Positions 25,394-35,738 are shown, counted from the stretch's first letter. The stretch: DNA of 64,000 nucleotides from Pigmentibacter sp. JX0631 (GCF_029873255.1 NZ_CP123622.1:744501-808500); one strand, 5' to 3'. The notes: generated by a model not told the origin, from the letters alone. A program made the numbers and translations.

Positions 25394-28300
25394 ATGCATA
25401 GAATAAAATTTAGTGCACTTTGCACTTTAGGCGCACTTGCCTTTAATCTAGGTTGCACAAAGCGATCAGCAAATGACATGCACTCAAAAAACTCTGAGTA
25501 TTCTTCAGTAAGTAATGAATATTCGAGCAAATCAACAAGTGAAAAGGGACAAACTGGAGAGTCGATAGCCAAAACAAAAATTAATGAAGCGTATGCAAAA
25601 ATACAGCCATTTGAAATTCCTTATGAAGAACTAACTGATACTAATGAAAAAATTAAATACATCGAAGCTACTTTAAAACAATTCAATGTAAAAATTCTTC
25701 CAGTTACTGAAAATGTGAGTGAAAAAAAGGAAGAAAAACTCGAACCGAAATATCGAATTACTTCAACTCTTTATCCAAAACCTATTGATTTTGACACAAT
25801 AGATCATTTGCAAAGAAAAATACAAATAGATGTTTACAATCATTTAAAAAGCGAACGCATTCAAAACTTTGAAAAAGAATACCGAGTTAATATCAAACCA
25901 TTACTTGGCTCACAAAATTACACTTTTGAGTTAACTGCTGATTGGCTCAATGAAAAAATGTTTTTTAAAGATCTTGGCTCATTAGAAGCTGCCGTAAAAA
26001 ACGGCTATCACATTCAAAAAGTAGATAATATCACAAAACTTTTTAGAATTATTAGAAACAAAAGTTTTAAAAATGTTTCTACCTTATCTCCAATAAATGC
26101 ACAAAAAGCATTTGTAATAGATGGAGCTGACGACTTTGCAGCTGCAACAGAAAGCTCAGGACTTTCTCCAAAATTAATTTATCTCATTCAAGGTTTAGGC
26201 TTTTATCCTGCCTTTCTATATTTAGTATATTCTGGTACAGAAGGTGCAACGGCTCAGCATCAGGAATTAAAACAAGAGGTAAAAGAACTACTGATTCAAA
26301 AATATGAGCAAGAGTTAAAATTAAAAGAAACTCTTCGATCTTTAATTCAAAATGATGCAACAGCAAATGCCTCCGAAATACAAAAAATATACTTTGATCA
26401 AATAAAATTTAAAGTAAATCTTCTAGAAATGCTGAATAACGTTACTAAAAATAATCAATCTGATAAATTAACACGAACAATTCAATTTTTAGACAATGAA
26501 TTGAAAAAAACAACTCCTGTTGATAGTTCGTTGGAAAGAAACATAGCGGAGCTACCAAGCGATATAAAATACGTTCTTCAACAATTACATCAATTACCTG
26601 AATTTGATCTACGCAATTCAAAAAGCATGGACCTAATTATACAATTAAATGAGTTTAAAAATACACAAGAAGATATTATCAAAACATATATTGAACAAAA
26701 AATTCCAGGAGCGTTAACTGAAGGCGGACTTATGGCCATGTTTGCCGGAATGGCTGCTTTTGAAATTCGCGCAATAGTTGGTTATGCCCATTTAGAATTA
26801 TTTAAAGGCAAAACTAAGGAAGAAATTCAATCACTAGTTAAAGAATCATCATTTTTTAATGACTTAAGTAAATTAAAGGATGGCTTTTTAGGTAGCAGTA
26901 GTGAGCCAATTTTTGCAGGTGCTTTAGGGATACTTACAAAATTAGGTGATGGTTTTCTTGCATTAGGCCAAGCACAAATGTTTTTGGGCGGGTTAATAAA
27001 TATTGCCAATGACATAAATGAAGTGAGAACTTTACGGGAATGGGTTTCGATTGTAGAAAATTCAGACCTATGGAAAAATACAGATAGCGAAACAAGACAG
27101 CTTCGCGCTATTCTTGCTGATTTTTATAAGAAACAATCGATATTAACAATATTCAAAACAACTGGTGATATTGCACTCACTGCTGGACAATTTGCGATGC
27201 TAATGGGTGGACCTCTTGTTTTTGAAAAACTACCTGTTACTGTTGCTGGGGCAAGTGCTACTATTTTAGGAGTAGCAACAAAACAAACATTTGAAAAAAT
27301 TATTGAGCTCTATTACGAATTTGATGACGCACCTGATAATTCTAAAGAAGCAAAAATAATAGCCGGTGACCTTGATACACCTGAAGATTCTCCATTGGAA
27401 AAAATAGCCAAAAGAATTGAAATGCTAAACAAGTTAACAATGGAACGTTCAAAACTCAGAGTTTGGCAAAAACTTTATTTAGAAATTCAAAAGAGATCAA
27501 ATTTAAACAGTAAAATTTTAGCAAATCCAAATTACATTCAAGAAAAAATTATTCCTATTTTGAGAAGAAATTTTCTTTCTGGTGCAAAATATAATCAATT
27601 CTATTTAAACGCTCTCGATGAATTATTCCCAGATCCTACTAACGATGCGAAAAAAGCTATCTTAGAAAATAACTTGAATTATTTGAAAAAGGCCTCTGAA
27701 TTTGTTTCAGCTGCAAAAACACAAAAAAATTCTATGCTTTTATTCCATAGATTTACTGTTCAGCATTTAGCAGAATTAAAAAGAAGTATTGAAAATAATA
27801 GTAGAGAAACAACTGTTACTTCAGCAGATAATATAAATGTTAATAAAGATTTTACGCATATGCCAATGACTGAAGTAGCGCGGGAAGTGAAATTTGTGTT
27901 TGACTACTTGTCAGCTCTAGGAATCGAATCCGAATTTGAGCAGAAAATTGTTAGCAGAATTATCAAAGGAGAAGGTGCATTATTAGGTGACAAAAATTTA
28001 CTAAATCTAGCTCAAGATTATATCACAATTGATAAAACAAGAGTTATATCTACACAAAGTAAAGCTAGTTTACTTGTTGGAGCTACTTCAGTAAGTAGTT
28101 ATTACAAAAACTATTATTTCCCATTTTTAGATTTAACTCCAATAAAAAATAAATTGAATAAAATATTCTTTACCAGTGAAAATAAAAGTAAAGAAAAAAT
28201 TATTTACTTTTTTGACAAAGAAAAATTTCTTCTTGATCTTGAAAATTTTTCTTCATTAAGTGAAGAGAAAAAATCTGTACTAAGTGATCTTTTAAAAAAT

Positions 28301-31243
28301 TTATTTATCAACACTCCTGATGAATCAAAATTAAAAGCTAAATTTGGCAATGATAAACGTACTCCAATTAAAAAAATAATGGATGGCGTTTATAACAAAA
28401 TTAGCCGCCAAGAAACACTTCGACCTGTTTTAAAATATACTCTTCCACAACTTGAATTGTATGACATGATGAAATCTGTAATGGGTCTAACAAATGATTC
28501 TCCAAGTCCAAAACTTATTTTTGCAAAAAAAGTTGCCAGTAAAATGGTTTATGGAATGAATCAAGCTAATATTTTAGTTAATTTCTATCACATGCCTAAT
28601 AGAATTATGAGCATTCATCAACAATCAATAGATGGGGAACATTTTTCAGCATTTCGCAATTCACTAGAAATGAGTTTAGATAATTTGGATTTAGGTGTGG
28701 ATTTGATCAGAGGTTCTTCTTTTCTTCAAAAACATGTTCAAGTCTATAAAAATTTAGGTAGAGCTCAAGCTGCTCTCAATTTTGCAACTGCTGGTTTTGA
28801 AGTTTGGAATGCTTATGATCTTTTTAAACAGGTTGGAAATTCTACTGGTAAACAAAAACAAGACTATATCGTTTATGGTACAGCTTCAACTCTATCAGCT
28901 GCAACTTCTATTGGTACCTTAGCTGCTATACCTTTAACTTCTATGGCTGGCCCAATAGGAACAGCTATTGGTTTTAGTATTATGATGGGACAAAATATTT
29001 ATACTACAATTCGCACTCATGAAGAATTAGTCGGAAAATTTGGAATGCCGCCCAATGATGCTGCTAAATTGGGTGCTGTGAAATTGCTTTGTCCAATGTG
29101 TGATGTTTCAAAAAGTTTATTATTTGAACCATACCAACGAGATTATGTAAAAAAACAAGAACTAGAACAACATCTAACAGAATTAAATAAAGATGCAAAA
29201 ACTACGAATGTACTGTTTACTAAATTAGTAACACCAAAACCATATTATTATTTCCCAGTTACCCCAACAATTAGTTCAATTTCTAACTGTAATATGGCGG
29301 GATGTTCTTCTTCAAGTACTGGAGGTTATGTTTTAAGGCAAGGAATTCATATGTGCCAAACTAGTAATATATACAATGCACAAAATGAAAAAATTCGGGC
29401 CGAAATTGTAAATAATTTACAGTTAAAACCATATGAAACAGATCACAGAAAACATTATCTCGATGAAAAATTTAAAATTGACAATAGAGCTTGGTATGAA
29501 AAATTTTTTGTAAGCTATGAAGTTTATGATTTTACTAGATACTGCAAATTAGAAGATGTAAAAAATTATGTCAAAATGGACGAATACCATTTAGATTCTA
29601 AAATTCTTGCTACGGTTCCTGATGACAAAAAAACAATTCTATTTTATGTTGGATTAGGTGATCAATATAGACATGGATATGGTGTTAGCTTAATTAATGG
29701 TAATCAAAATATTAAAAACTTTTTTATTGTAGAAGCTGGTCAATATAAATATGAACTTAATGGAGCCAATAGGGATGACTATTTTGAAATAAAAGCTCCA
29801 ACTAAAGATACTAGTTACATTAATGGCAAAGAAGGATTTAACCTTTTAAGTTTCCAAAATTTTGAATTTGGCCAAAACTTTAACATACAAGATAAAATAA
29901 CCTTTGTAAGTCCATCTATTAGTCAAATAAAGAATGATTTAGCAGAATTTAAAAAGAATAATACTTTTCAAAATACTAATTACTCGGAAATTGATGTCAA
30001 AAGATTTTATTTACAATATGCTTTAAATTTTGCAAATACAAACAAAAAGGAACTGTTAAAACAATTCCCTGAAGTTGAAAATATTTCCCACTTTATGGGT
30101 TCAAAATATAAAGATATTTATTTAGGCAATAGTACAAATGAAGTCCTGCTTGGCAACAATGGCAATGACGTATTAGTTGGCGCTTTGGGTGATGATGTTC
30201 TATCAGGCGGTGAAGATATCGATTTATTAATAGGCGGTGCAGGAAAGGATACTTACTTAATTAATAAAGCTGATTTCTTAAACGCAAAAGAAAATTATGA
30301 CATTATTTATTTTGCAAACAAAGCCACAAATAAATACAATTATCCATACTTTTTTACAAATAATGACAATGATCGTGACATGATTATTAGCGATGTTTAT
30401 GAAATTGGTATTTATTCTGAAAATAACGACCTATGGTTTGTAACAAACAATAAAGAAATTCTTTCTAAACAAAATGATAGAAACAAAGAATTTGTTAAAT
30501 TATTTAAGTTAGAGAATTATAAAGAAAATGGAGAAATTGTTAAAGACCTGCCTATATTAACAACTAAAGATGGGAATATAATTATTTACAATCCATCGGA
30601 AGTAACAAATAATGTTACATGGCTAAATACAATCTCAGCTACTTCCCAATCAAAACTGGATACGAAAGATTTAGGTATTTTACCAGTGATTTATAGAAAT
30701 TATAAAGGTATCCGATTAGATAACAATCCTGCTTTTGAAAACTATACTTACATCAATGGCACCCCTGATAACGAAATTATTATAGGTAATAAACAGGATA
30801 ACTATATTAATGCTTCATTTGGAAACGCACTCATTAAAGGTTTAGAAGGTAATGATGTCTTAATGGCAACTCTAGATCATAGCAAACAAGAAAAATATAT
30901 CAGAATGGATGGCGGTAGTGGTGACGATATTTTTGTTGTTAATATAGTTGAATATAATAATTACAATAAGAGTAGAATTCCATTCATAAAAATTATTGAA
31001 GATGATAAAGGAAGTAATGACCACTTATTTATTAAAGTTACTGGTAATTACAGTCATTTAAATTACAAAGAATGGAAGAAAAGAGGTGATGTTATTAATC
31101 CGTTTAACATTAAAAATGATGTTATTACTCTGTTTAACATTAAAAATGAAGCTATATTCAATTTAGTTTTACCAGAAAATAAAAAATTAAATACGGTACA
31201 AATTGAAATAGGGCAAAGTCCATTGATTAAAATAGATTTATGA
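25394..31243 (+). CDS. Giant lipoprotein with pore-domain-like and RTX repeat segments
   Basis: 1949 aa. A signal peptide ends AFNLGC, predicting lipidation near Cys21. Residues about 30-1050 are mostly helical with Ala/Gly-rich hydrophobic stretches (near 255-275, 445-470, 500-535, 600-640). About 1064-1240 looks like the TcdA/TcdB-type pore-forming domain, including SAATSIGTLAAIPLTSMAGP and IYTTIRTHEELVGKFGM. Haemolysin-type calcium-binding nonapeptides follow at 1576-1620 (LGNNGNDVLVGALGDDVLSGG) and more weakly at 1788-1850. Lipidation plus RTX is odd, since RTX proteins normally leave by type I secretion without a signal peptide. AAGGT precedes the ATG. Likely an iron-regulated surface toxin or adhesin. 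Confidence 0.65.
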   Translation: MHRIKFSALCTLGALAFNLGCTKRSANDMHSKNSEYSSVSNEYSSKSTSEKGQTGESIAKTKINEAYAKIQPFEIPYEELTDTNEKIKYIEATLKQFNVKILPVTENVSEKKEEKLEPKYRITSTLYPKPIDFDTIDHLQRKIQIDVYNHLKSERIQNFEKEYRVNIKPLLGSQNYTFELTADWLNEKMFFKDLGSLEAAVKNGYHIQKVDNITKLFRIIRNKSFKNVSTLSPINAQKAFVIDGADDFAAATESSGLSPKLIYLIQGLGFYPAFLYLVYSGTEGATAQHQELKQEVKELLIQKYEQELKLKETLRSLIQNDATANASEIQKIYFDQIKFKVNLLEMLNNVTKNNQSDKLTRTIQFLDNELKKTTPVDSSLERNIAELPSDIKYVLQQLHQLPEFDLRNSKSMDLIIQLNEFKNTQEDIIKTYIEQKIPGALTEGGLMAMFAGMAAFEIRAIVGYAHLELFKGKTKEEIQSLVKESSFFNDLSKLKDGFLGSSSEPIFAGALGILTKLGDGFLALGQAQMFLGGLINIANDINEVRTLREWVSIVENSDLWKNTDSETRQLRAILADFYKKQSILTIFKTTGDIALTAGQFAMLMGGPLVFEKLPVTVAGASATILGVATKQTFEKIIELYYEFDDAPDNSKEAKIIAGDLDTPEDSPLEKIAKRIEMLNKLTMERSKLRVWQKLYLEIQKRSNLNSKILANPNYIQEKIIPILRRNFLSGAKYNQFYLNALDELFPDPTNDAKKAILENNLNYLKKASEFVSAAKTQKNSMLLFHRFTVQHLAELKRSIENNSRETTVTSADNINVNKDFTHMPMTEVAREVKFVFDYLSALGIESEFEQKIVSRIIKGEGALLGDKNLLNLAQDYITIDKTRVISTQSKASLLVGATSVSSYYKNYYFPFLDLTPIKNKLNKIFFTSENKSKEKIIYFFDKEKFLLDLENFSSLSEEKKSVLSDLLKNLFINTPDESKLKAKFGNDKRTPIKKIMDGVYNKISRQETLRPVLKYTLPQLELYDMMKSVMGLTNDSPSPKLIFAKKVASKMVYGMNQANILVNFYHMPNRIMSIHQQSIDGEHFSAFRNSLEMSLDNLDLGVDLIRGSSFLQKHVQVYKNLGRAQAALNFATAGFEVWNAYDLFKQVGNSTGKQKQDYIVYGTASTLSAATSIGTLAAIPLTSMAGPIGTAIGFSIMMGQNIYTTIRTHEELVGKFGMPPNDAAKLGAVKLLCPMCDVSKSLLFEPYQRDYVKKQELEQHLTELNKDAKTTNVLFTKLVTPKPYYYFPVTPTISSISNCNMAGCSSSSTGGYVLRQGIHMCQTSNIYNAQNEKIRAEIVNNLQLKPYETDHRKHYLDEKFKIDNRAWYEKFFVSYEVYDFTRYCKLEDVKNYVKMDEYHLDSKILATVPDDKKTILFYVGLGDQYRHGYGVSLINGNQNIKNFFIVEAGQYKYELNGANRDDYFEIKAPTKDTSYINGKEGFNLLSFQNFEFGQNFNIQDKITFVSPSISQIKNDLAEFKKNNTFQNTNYSEIDVKRFYLQYALNFANTNKKELLKQFPEVENISHFMGSKYKDIYLGNSTNEVLLGNNGNDVLVGALGDDVLSGGEDIDLLIGGAGKDTYLINKADFLNAKENYDIIYFANKATNKYNYPYFFTNNDNDRDMIISDVYEIGIYSENNDLWFVTNNKEILSKQNDRNKEFVKLFKLENYKENGEIVKDLPILTTKDGNIIIYNPSEVTNNVTWLNTISATSQSKLDTKDLGILPVIYRNYKGIRLDNNPAFENYTYINGTPDNEIIIGNKQDNYINASFGNALIKGLEGNDVLMATLDHSKQEKYIRMDGGSGDDIFVVNIVEYNNYNKSRIPFIKIIEDDKGSNDHLFIKVTGNYSHLNYKEWKKRGDVINPFNIKNDVITLFNIKNEAIFNLVLPENKKLNTVQIEIGQSPLIKIDL
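31088..31147 (+). repeat. Tandem 30-bp duplication inside the giant lipoprotein gene
   Basis: Two adjacent 30-bp units differing at three bases encode DVINPFNIKN and DVITLFNIKN near the C terminus. The frame is kept, so unit number could vary without breaking the protein. Confidence 0.75.
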
Positions 31244-31277
31244 TTTTCTTCTCTAATTTAAAAAATTATAAATAAAT

Positions 31278-31315
31278 TAAAATTTGTTGATTATTAGCTA
31301 GCATCAACAAATTTT
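31278..31315. terminator. Bidirectional terminator between convergent genes
   Basis: Arms AAAATTTGTTGAT and ATCAACAAATTTT form a 13-bp stem spanning the stop codon of the minus-strand methyltransferase and the tail of the giant lipoprotein gene. T runs lie on both sides. Confidence 0.55.
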
Positions 31316-32061
31316 GTTCCGCAAATATATTTTAATTCCCAATTCATTTTTACTAATTTATTTTCTATTTTAAATCCTAAATATTTTTCTATACCATTTA
31401 CTACATTATCGTTAATAATTTTGTCTAACCCAAATAAATTTTTACAAAATATAGTCATTTCTTCTAGTGAGTTAAAAATCCAATTAAGTTTTAATATTGC
31501 ATTAAAATTTAAATTAAAGTTATTTTTATTTAATAGAATATTGAATTCTTCATCCAAGAAATATCCTAAATGCCCAATTGAATTATTTGCATCAACAAAT
31601 TCATTTAAAAATTTAGCAACGCATGAATTATTCCAAACATCGGCAATGATAACTTTCCCATTATCTTTTAAAATCCTTGCCATTTCTGAAATCATCCAAT
31701 CTTTCTTTTGCAAGTGATGCAAGCCAGCAAGGCTAACAACAATATCCAAACTTTTCTCAGGCAATCCAATGGGAATATTTTTTTGATACATTATTCTGTT
31801 TTGATTGTGATTAATTTTACAGGTTTGATAAAAATAATCTGTTTCTTCAGCACAGAGTAAATAATGTTGTTCTGAAAGATATTTTCTTAAATATCCACCA
31901 CCAGATGGAATATCAATAATTTGTAATGGATGAGTATTATCAACAAATCGAACTAGATTTAAAAATTCTTCTTTTCTTGCATCTGGACTTTGGAGCATAG
32001 CTAAATTATATTCCATACCTCTTGTCTCAAATATTTCTTTATAGTCAGTAAATTGAGGCAT
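31294..32061 (-). CDS. SAM-dependent methyltransferase, class I
   Basis: 255 aa. Motif I is IIDIPSGGGYLRKYL near residues 47-61, the acidic strand-2 end is LLCAEETDYFY near 68, and the methyltransferase-11-type strand 4 is LDIVVSLAGLHHLQKK near 107-122, followed by EMARILKDNGKVIIADVW. The start has a strong GGAGGGAG ribosome binding site. Convergent with the giant lipoprotein gene; acceptor unknown. Confidence 0.75.
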   Translation of the reverse strand: MPQFTDYKEIFETRGMEYNLAMLQSPDARKEEFLNLVRFVDNTHPLQIIDIPSGGGYLRKYLSEQHYLLCAEETDYFYQTCKINHNQNRIMYQKNIPIGLPEKSLDIVVSLAGLHHLQKKDWMISEMARILKDNGKVIIADVWNNSCVAKFLNEFVDANNSIGHLGYFLDEEFNILLNKNNFNLNFNAILKLNWIFNSLEEMTIFCKNLFGLDKIINDNVVNGIEKYLGFKIENKLVKMNWELKYICGTKFVDAS

Positions 32062-32430
32062 ATTTTCTCCCTCCCCATATTTATTAATTCATTGCATTTT
32101 ATTAATAATCTCAATTTTTAACTACTCTTCCATTTTGTGGTTCAAAAGAATTTACTTGATTTGACTAAAATCTATATGATATCATGCATACTATTGCACA
32201 ATAAATTAAAGATATCAAAAATTACATATTGTTATTCAAATTTTTCGGATGACTAAATTTTTTGATTAAATTTTATTTCCTTAAAATTTTTATATTTTTG
32301 TTTAAAAAATTAATACAATAAATATATTTTATAAAATATATGGAATTTGACATATTTATAAATTTTTTTTACTTCAATTAACATCTATTTGATTTTTCTC
32401 GTAGCAAACTCTGTGCTAAGGTAGGATATT
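32062..32430. other. Divergent intergenic region
   Basis: 369 bp between the methyltransferase and the kinase-like gene, almost pure A/T; an ATGATATCAT palindrome lies near 32175. No gene or clear terminator was seen. Confidence 0.4.
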
Positions 32431-32552
32431 ATGAATATTTTTAAAAAAAATTAGTTAAGCCTGTAGCTCCTGAATTTTACCATGAATTTTGTATTGACAA
32501 TTTATTATTAGAAAAAGCTGAATCAACTTTTAATACAGCAGACATAAACTTG
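32431..32552 (+). other. Frameshifted 5' end of the kinase-like gene (A8 tract)
   Basis: An ATG at 32431 with a strong AGGTAGGA ribosome binding site reads MNIFKKN then stops after an A8 run (32443-32450). One more A would join it to KLVKPVAPEFYHEFCIDN and run on into the kinase domain without a break. The 5' coding region is therefore intact apart from one base: a real frameshift, a contingency tract, programmed slippage or a sequence error. Confidence 0.65.
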
Positions 32553-33191
32553 TCTTCTAGCAACAAAATTGGTGATGGAAGTTTCGGTGCTGCGGTTTAT
32601 AATTTTGGCTCCGATCATGTGGTTAAAATTCTAGATAAACAAAGACTACAAAATCAATTTGGTAATTTACATGAAATAGAAAAAATGTATCGTATCGAAG
32701 GAAAAATCAATTGCCTTTATTATGGACTAGGTTCTGCTGTGTTTAAAAAAACTGCTGACAAATTTTATATTTTTATGCTCAAAGTACCAGGTGTTGCAAT
32801 TAATAAAATTGCTTGTGATGAAAAGTATAAAGATTTACGCCCTAAAATGTTATTTGCTTTGAGAAATGGATATCTTGCATCTACATTAGCAGGTATTCAT
32901 AATTTAGGGATTAGTCATGGTGACTTTAAGTGGGACAATGTTTTTTATGAACCTACTTCAGATAAATTTTTTCCAATTGATTTTGGTCTTTCAGGTATAA
33001 TAACTGATTCTAAATTAAGAAGCGATTTTACTTATCTAGAAAATATTATTATCTCTGTAAACTCTGCTTTGAAAACTAATATTGATATAATAAGAGCTAA
33101 AAATCCTGTTTCGGTAAATAAAAATAAAGTAAATTATGATTTTACTAAAATAACAACTCATCTATCAAATCGTCGAATTGTTCTTTATTAA
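32550..33191 (+). CDS. Protein-kinase-fold protein (downstream of a frameshift)
   Basis: The open frame gives 213 aa from a TTG with no good ribosome binding site, so the natural start is probably the ATG at 32431. The kinase fold is clear: glycine loop IGDGSFGAAVY, VVKIL (putative ATP-binding Lys), catalytic loop ISHGDFKWDNVF (HxDxxxxN) and IDFGL (DFG). The small size (about 250 aa if joined) and lack of a eukaryotic-type C-lobe end suggest a divergent Ser/Thr or small-molecule kinase, possibly a secreted effector. No neighbour fixes its role. Confidence 0.6.
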   Translation: MSSSNKIGDGSFGAAVYNFGSDHVVKILDKQRLQNQFGNLHEIEKMYRIEGKINCLYYGLGSAVFKKTADKFYIFMLKVPGVAINKIACDEKYKDLRPKMLFALRNGYLASTLAGIHNLGISHGDFKWDNVFYEPTSDKFFPIDFGLSGIITDSKLRSDFTYLENIIISVNSALKTNIDIIRAKNPVSVNKNKVNYDFTKITTHLSNRRIVLY

Positions 33192-33351
33192 TATTTAGAA
33201 TTAAGATTAGATATTTCCCCCCTTTTTTTTTAAAACACTATTTAGTATAAAAAATAAAAACATTTTATTTTAGACAATTCATATTTTGCAAATTTTAATT
33301 TAATTCTGTTCCTAAGAATTAATCTTTTATTCTATTGTGATAATAGACTTT

Positions 33352-34602
33352 TTATATTTCCAACAATTCATTTATTTGAGTTGTGTATCTTTTAGAAACA
33401 AAATTTCTTTTTGCAAGCCATTGTTTTTTATCATATGCATCGGCAAAATGTATTTTACTTCTACCGTTTATAAGATTAATTGTATCCATAACTTCTAAAA
33501 TACGCTTTTCTTTTTCTCTATTCCTATAATCAAATAAATTAGAAGGAGAAAGCGATTGTTTTTGCAGATCGAATAAAACAATACCGCATTTTTTATATTC
33601 TTTGTTTGACTTAAAAATTTTCTGCAAAGCGATTTGGGCTAATTGCAGAAAGTGTGGAGTAAAATTGGAATAGTAAGGCAACCGAACATTTAATGCTTGG
33701 CTATAAAAATTTTCTTTGTGATAACTCGTACTCAAGTAAACAGAAAAATATTGTGCTTCTAACTGCTGTTCACGTAATTTCCGACAAGCAATTTCTATAT
33801 GATTTGCCAATGCAGAAAAAATATCTTGTAAATTATAAATAGATGTTCCAAAACTGCGGGAGACTACAATACTTTTACGAGGTTCTGACATTAGTTGTAA
33901 ATTTAAACAAGATATTCCTTGCAATTCTCGTGCAAGATAGACTCCTTGAATTGTAAAGTGCTTTCGCAAAAAAACTTCCTCTAATTGCAGAAATTGCTCT
34001 GCTGTAAAAACACCCATTTGCTGTAACTTTTTACTATACTGCCAACCAATTCCCCAAAGATCATCTACTTTAAAATTCCGCAAGGCTTCTGCGACATGTT
34101 TTTCTTGATATAAAGCTAAAACACCTTTTGCTTTTTGCGATTTTTTAGCAATCTTATTTGCTACTTTTGCTAAACTTTTTGTAGAGGATATTCCAATTCC
34201 ACATGGAATTCCAATATTTTGATAAATGGTATTTTTTATCTTCCAACCAACCTCTGTTAACTTATCTTGTGGAATATGGGATAAGCAAAAAAAAGCTTCA
34301 TCAATAGAATAAATTTCAACCTCAGGCGAAAAATATTCTAATATCTTCATCAATCGAGCGGACATATCTCCATACAATTCATAATTTGAAGACAGATATT
34401 GAATATTATGTTTCTTTATGAGATCCTTAATTTCAAAAAAAGGTTGTCCCATCCGAATACCAAGAGCCTTTGCTTCAGCACTCCTACTTACAATTGCTCC
34501 GTCATTATTAGAGAGAACTACAACGGGTTTATTGTTTAACTTTGGATTAAAAACACGTTCACAAGAAACATAAAAATTATTTCCATCAACTAAGGCAATC
34601 AT
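33352..34602 (-). CDS. umuC: DNA polymerase V catalytic subunit UmuC (Y family)
   Basis: Error-prone translesion polymerase acting with processed UmuD in SOS mutagenesis. The N terminus [18 protein letters not shown] and [19 protein letters not shown] are characteristic of UmuC; the catalytic YSIDEAFF motif lies near residue 100; a helix-hairpin-helix follows ([15 protein letters not shown]). Length (416 aa) is normal. The frame opens at a GTG (34620), but the ATG at 34602, eleven bases after GGAGG, matches the family start. It lies 118 bp downstream of umuD. Confidence 0.93.
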   Translation of the reverse strand: MIALVDGNNFYVSCERVFNPKLNNKPVVVLSNNDGAIVSRSAEAKALGIRMGQPFFEIKDLIKKHNIQYLSSNYELYGDMSARLMKILEYFSPEVEIYSIDEAFFCLSHIPQDKLTEVGWKIKNTIYQNIGIPCGIGISSTKSLAKVANKIAKKSQKAKGVLALYQEKHVAEALRNFKVDDLWGIGWQYSKKLQQMGVFTAEQFLQLEEVFLRKHFTIQGVYLARELQGISCLNLQLMSEPRKSIVVSRSFGTSIYNLQDIFSALANHIEIACRKLREQQLEAQYFSVYLSTSYHKENFYSQALNVRLPYYSNFTPHFLQLAQIALQKIFKSNKEYKKCGIVLFDLQKQSLSPSNLFDYRNREKEKRILEVMDTINLINGRSKIHFADAYDKKQWLAKRNFVSKRYTTQINELLEI

Positions 34603-34720
34603 AAGATTGACATCCTCCACTCCCTAAAAACTTCCTTATGTCGAATTTATGAGAAAGAGATTCCTTAGATACAAAAGAAAAAGATAATATTTTTCATTTT
34701 TCCCATAAAAAAAATAAAAC

Positions 34721-35134
34721 CTAGACAGAATGAATGACTGTTGTAACAACACCCCATATTTCAAATTCCATACATTCTGTAATAAGAAGATCAGAATAGT
34801 TTTGATTTTCTGCTGCTAAAAAAATGTTTTTTCCCCGCATGATTAGTTTTTTTACGGTAAACTCACCATTTACAACAGCAACAACAATATTTCCATTTGC
34901 TGCTATGAGCGAGCGATCTACTACTAAAATATCACCCGGATGAATGCCTGCGCCAAGCATGGAGTCACCTTGGCATTTCACATAAAATGTGGCTTCAGGA
35001 TGCTTTACAATATATTCATTTAAATCAATCTTTTTATCAATATAGTCTGTTGCTGGCGAGGGAAAACCCGCACAAACAGGACTTAAAACTAACGGGATAT
35101 AACATTTTGTACTGAATGAAGCTTTATAATACAT
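34721..35134 (-). CDS. umuD: UmuD, LexA-like autoprotease
   Basis: 137 aa, subunit of DNA polymerase V and LexA-type self-cleaving protease. The cleavage site is VCAGFPSPA with the Ala22-Gly23 bond (LexA-like; E. coli UmuD uses Cys-Gly). The catalytic Ser is 58 (CQGDSM) and the Lys is 95 (EFTVKKL), nearly the spacing of E. coli Ser60/Lys97. After RecA-stimulated cleavage it would activate the adjacent UmuC. GGAGGAGG precedes the ATG, with a dyad just upstream. Confidence 0.92.
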   Translation of the reverse strand: MYYKASFSTKCYIPLVLSPVCAGFPSPATDYIDKKIDLNEYIVKHPEATFYVKCQGDSMLGAGIHPGDILVVDRSLIAANGNIVVAVVNGEFTVKKLIMRGKNIFLAAENQNYSDLLITECMEFEIWGVVTTVIHSV

Positions 35135-35147
35135 GAACCTCCTCCAG

Positions 35148-35163
35148 CCATATATTTGTATGG
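35148..35163. promoter_or_regulatory. Possible LexA/SOS operator of umuDC
   Basis: CCATATATTTGTATGG, arms CCATA/TATGG around a six-base centre, lies 13 bases before the umuD start codon and just outside its ribosome binding site. Position and symmetry fit an SOS operator, though the sequence differs from the E. coli CTG-N10-CAG box; LexA motifs vary between phyla. Confidence 0.4.
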
Positions 35164-35416
35164 TATTTTTAAGTTTGTCAATTATTAAAGCAAAAATTTG
35201 AAAAAATTTTTATTCTTATTTGCTAATTTATTATAAAAACTAATAATTTAATGATTTTTCAATGCGTTCAATACATACTTTGGAAATTTTTTTTCAAAGT
35301 TAGTAAATAGAGAAAGGATTAATCCACAGATATTAAAAAAAATTGTGAAAGACATTTTTAGTAATTGAAAAAACTTCGTCAAATTTAAATTTTTTTTCTT
35401 TCTTCACTACTTTTTT

Positions 35417-35725
35417 TTATTGCCGTGGTTTTCTAAAAATGATATGCGGTTCAAGATCAAAAACACTACAAATTTTAGCAAGACTTTCAATTGTAATATT
35501 AGCATTTCCATTTAATATTTTATTAACTTGAGTAGGACTTGTCCCCATATATTTTACAAGATCATTAAAGCCGATTTTATTTTCTTCCATTTCTTTTTTA
35601 ATTTTATTTGCCACTTCAGTCATCATTTGATAACGAATTTGCGCATTAAAATTTGCTCTCTCTATTTGCTCTTTTGTTAAGAGCTCTTTTGCAAGGGCTT
35701 CAAAGCTTTTTGTTTTTTTAGTCAT
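35417..35725 (-). CDS. higA: HigA-type antitoxin, XRE-family helix-turn-helix
   Basis: 102 aa. Residues about 45-95 form a Cro/C1-type helix-turn-helix (IGFNDLVKYMGTSPTQVNKI, then LNGNANITIESLAKI). The gene sits 13 bp after the toxin on the same strand, toxin first, as in HigBA modules. As antitoxin it should bind the toxin and, with it, the palindromes upstream. Confidence 0.75.
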   Translation of the reverse strand: MTKKTKSFEALAKELLTKEQIERANFNAQIRYQMMTEVANKIKKEMEENKIGFNDLVKYMGTSPTQVNKILNGNANITIESLAKICSVFDLEPHIIFRKPRQ

Positions 35726-35738
35726 TGTTAGTTTTCCT

